Shown here: positions 5,487 through 5,503 of the stretch, in pieces
Layout of the letters: every line of letters begins with the position of its first letter
How positions within the stretch are numbered: position 1 is the first letter of the stretch
From: Pseudomonadota bacterium
GTDB lineage: Bacteria > Desulfobacterota > Syntrophia > Syntrophales > JADFWA01
DNA length: 5,503 nucleotides
NCBI GenBank assembly: GCA_030612385.1
Contig: JAUWNZ010000096.1
Coordinates: forward strand, 1 to 5,503
Direction: 5' to 3'
Program-made: the position numbers and the translations under genes
Notes under the pieces: model-generated
Database searches by the model: none
What the model saw: only the letters and a program-made list of their open reading frames with translations
Told to the model about the DNA's origin: nothing

Positions 5487-5503
5487 GTTGACAGACTTCA
5501 GCG

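Overview
The window looks like bacterial chromosome, and most likely comes from an anaerobic deltaproteobacterium or a related lineage (Desulfobacterota-like). This is inferred from an archaeal-looking PurD in a bacterial setting, a long-form (class II) branched-chain aminotransferase, and intergenic DNA full of short 7-bp-periodic repeats. No rRNA, tRNA or CRISPR array is visible.

Left part, minus strand (1-1602): a purine biosynthesis unit, purD followed by purH. The start of purH overlaps the end of purD by 11 bp, and purH runs off the left edge. A good sigma70-type promoter (1574-1602) and a 29-bp dyad (1533-1561) lie just upstream of purD, so the leader is short and probably begins with a stem-loop. 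The two enzymes catalyse step 2 (PurD) and the last two steps (PurH) of IMP synthesis.

Spacer 1603-2090: about 490 bp with no intact gene. On the minus strand it holds what looks like a decayed vapBC toxin-antitoxin pair: an RHH-antitoxin-like ORF (1876-2034) whose family start codon appears mutated to ATA, and a PIN-toxin-like N-terminal fragment (1644-1826) lacking its catalytic acidic residues.

Middle, plus strand (2095-3680): comM/yifB (Mg-chelatase-like AAA+ helicase), split into two ORFs by a 68-bp insertion of inverted heptamer repeats immediately in front of the Walker A motif. Removing exactly 68 bp restores a normal family sequence of about 505 aa.

Right part, plus strand (3681-5503): a short heptamer repeat, then ilvE (3809-4882, complete), then about 620 bp without a gene. 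This last stretch has three layers: heptamer-periodic AT-rich repeats; a pair of 53-bp inverted repeats (4994-5046 and 5434-5486); and, between the arms, a cluster of DnaA-box-like 9-mers with three in direct 12-bp register followed by very AT-rich DNA. The cluster resembles a replication origin or other DnaA/iteron-type site, and is the least expected signal in the window together with the comM insertion. All family assignments are from recognition of motifs by eye; no search was run.
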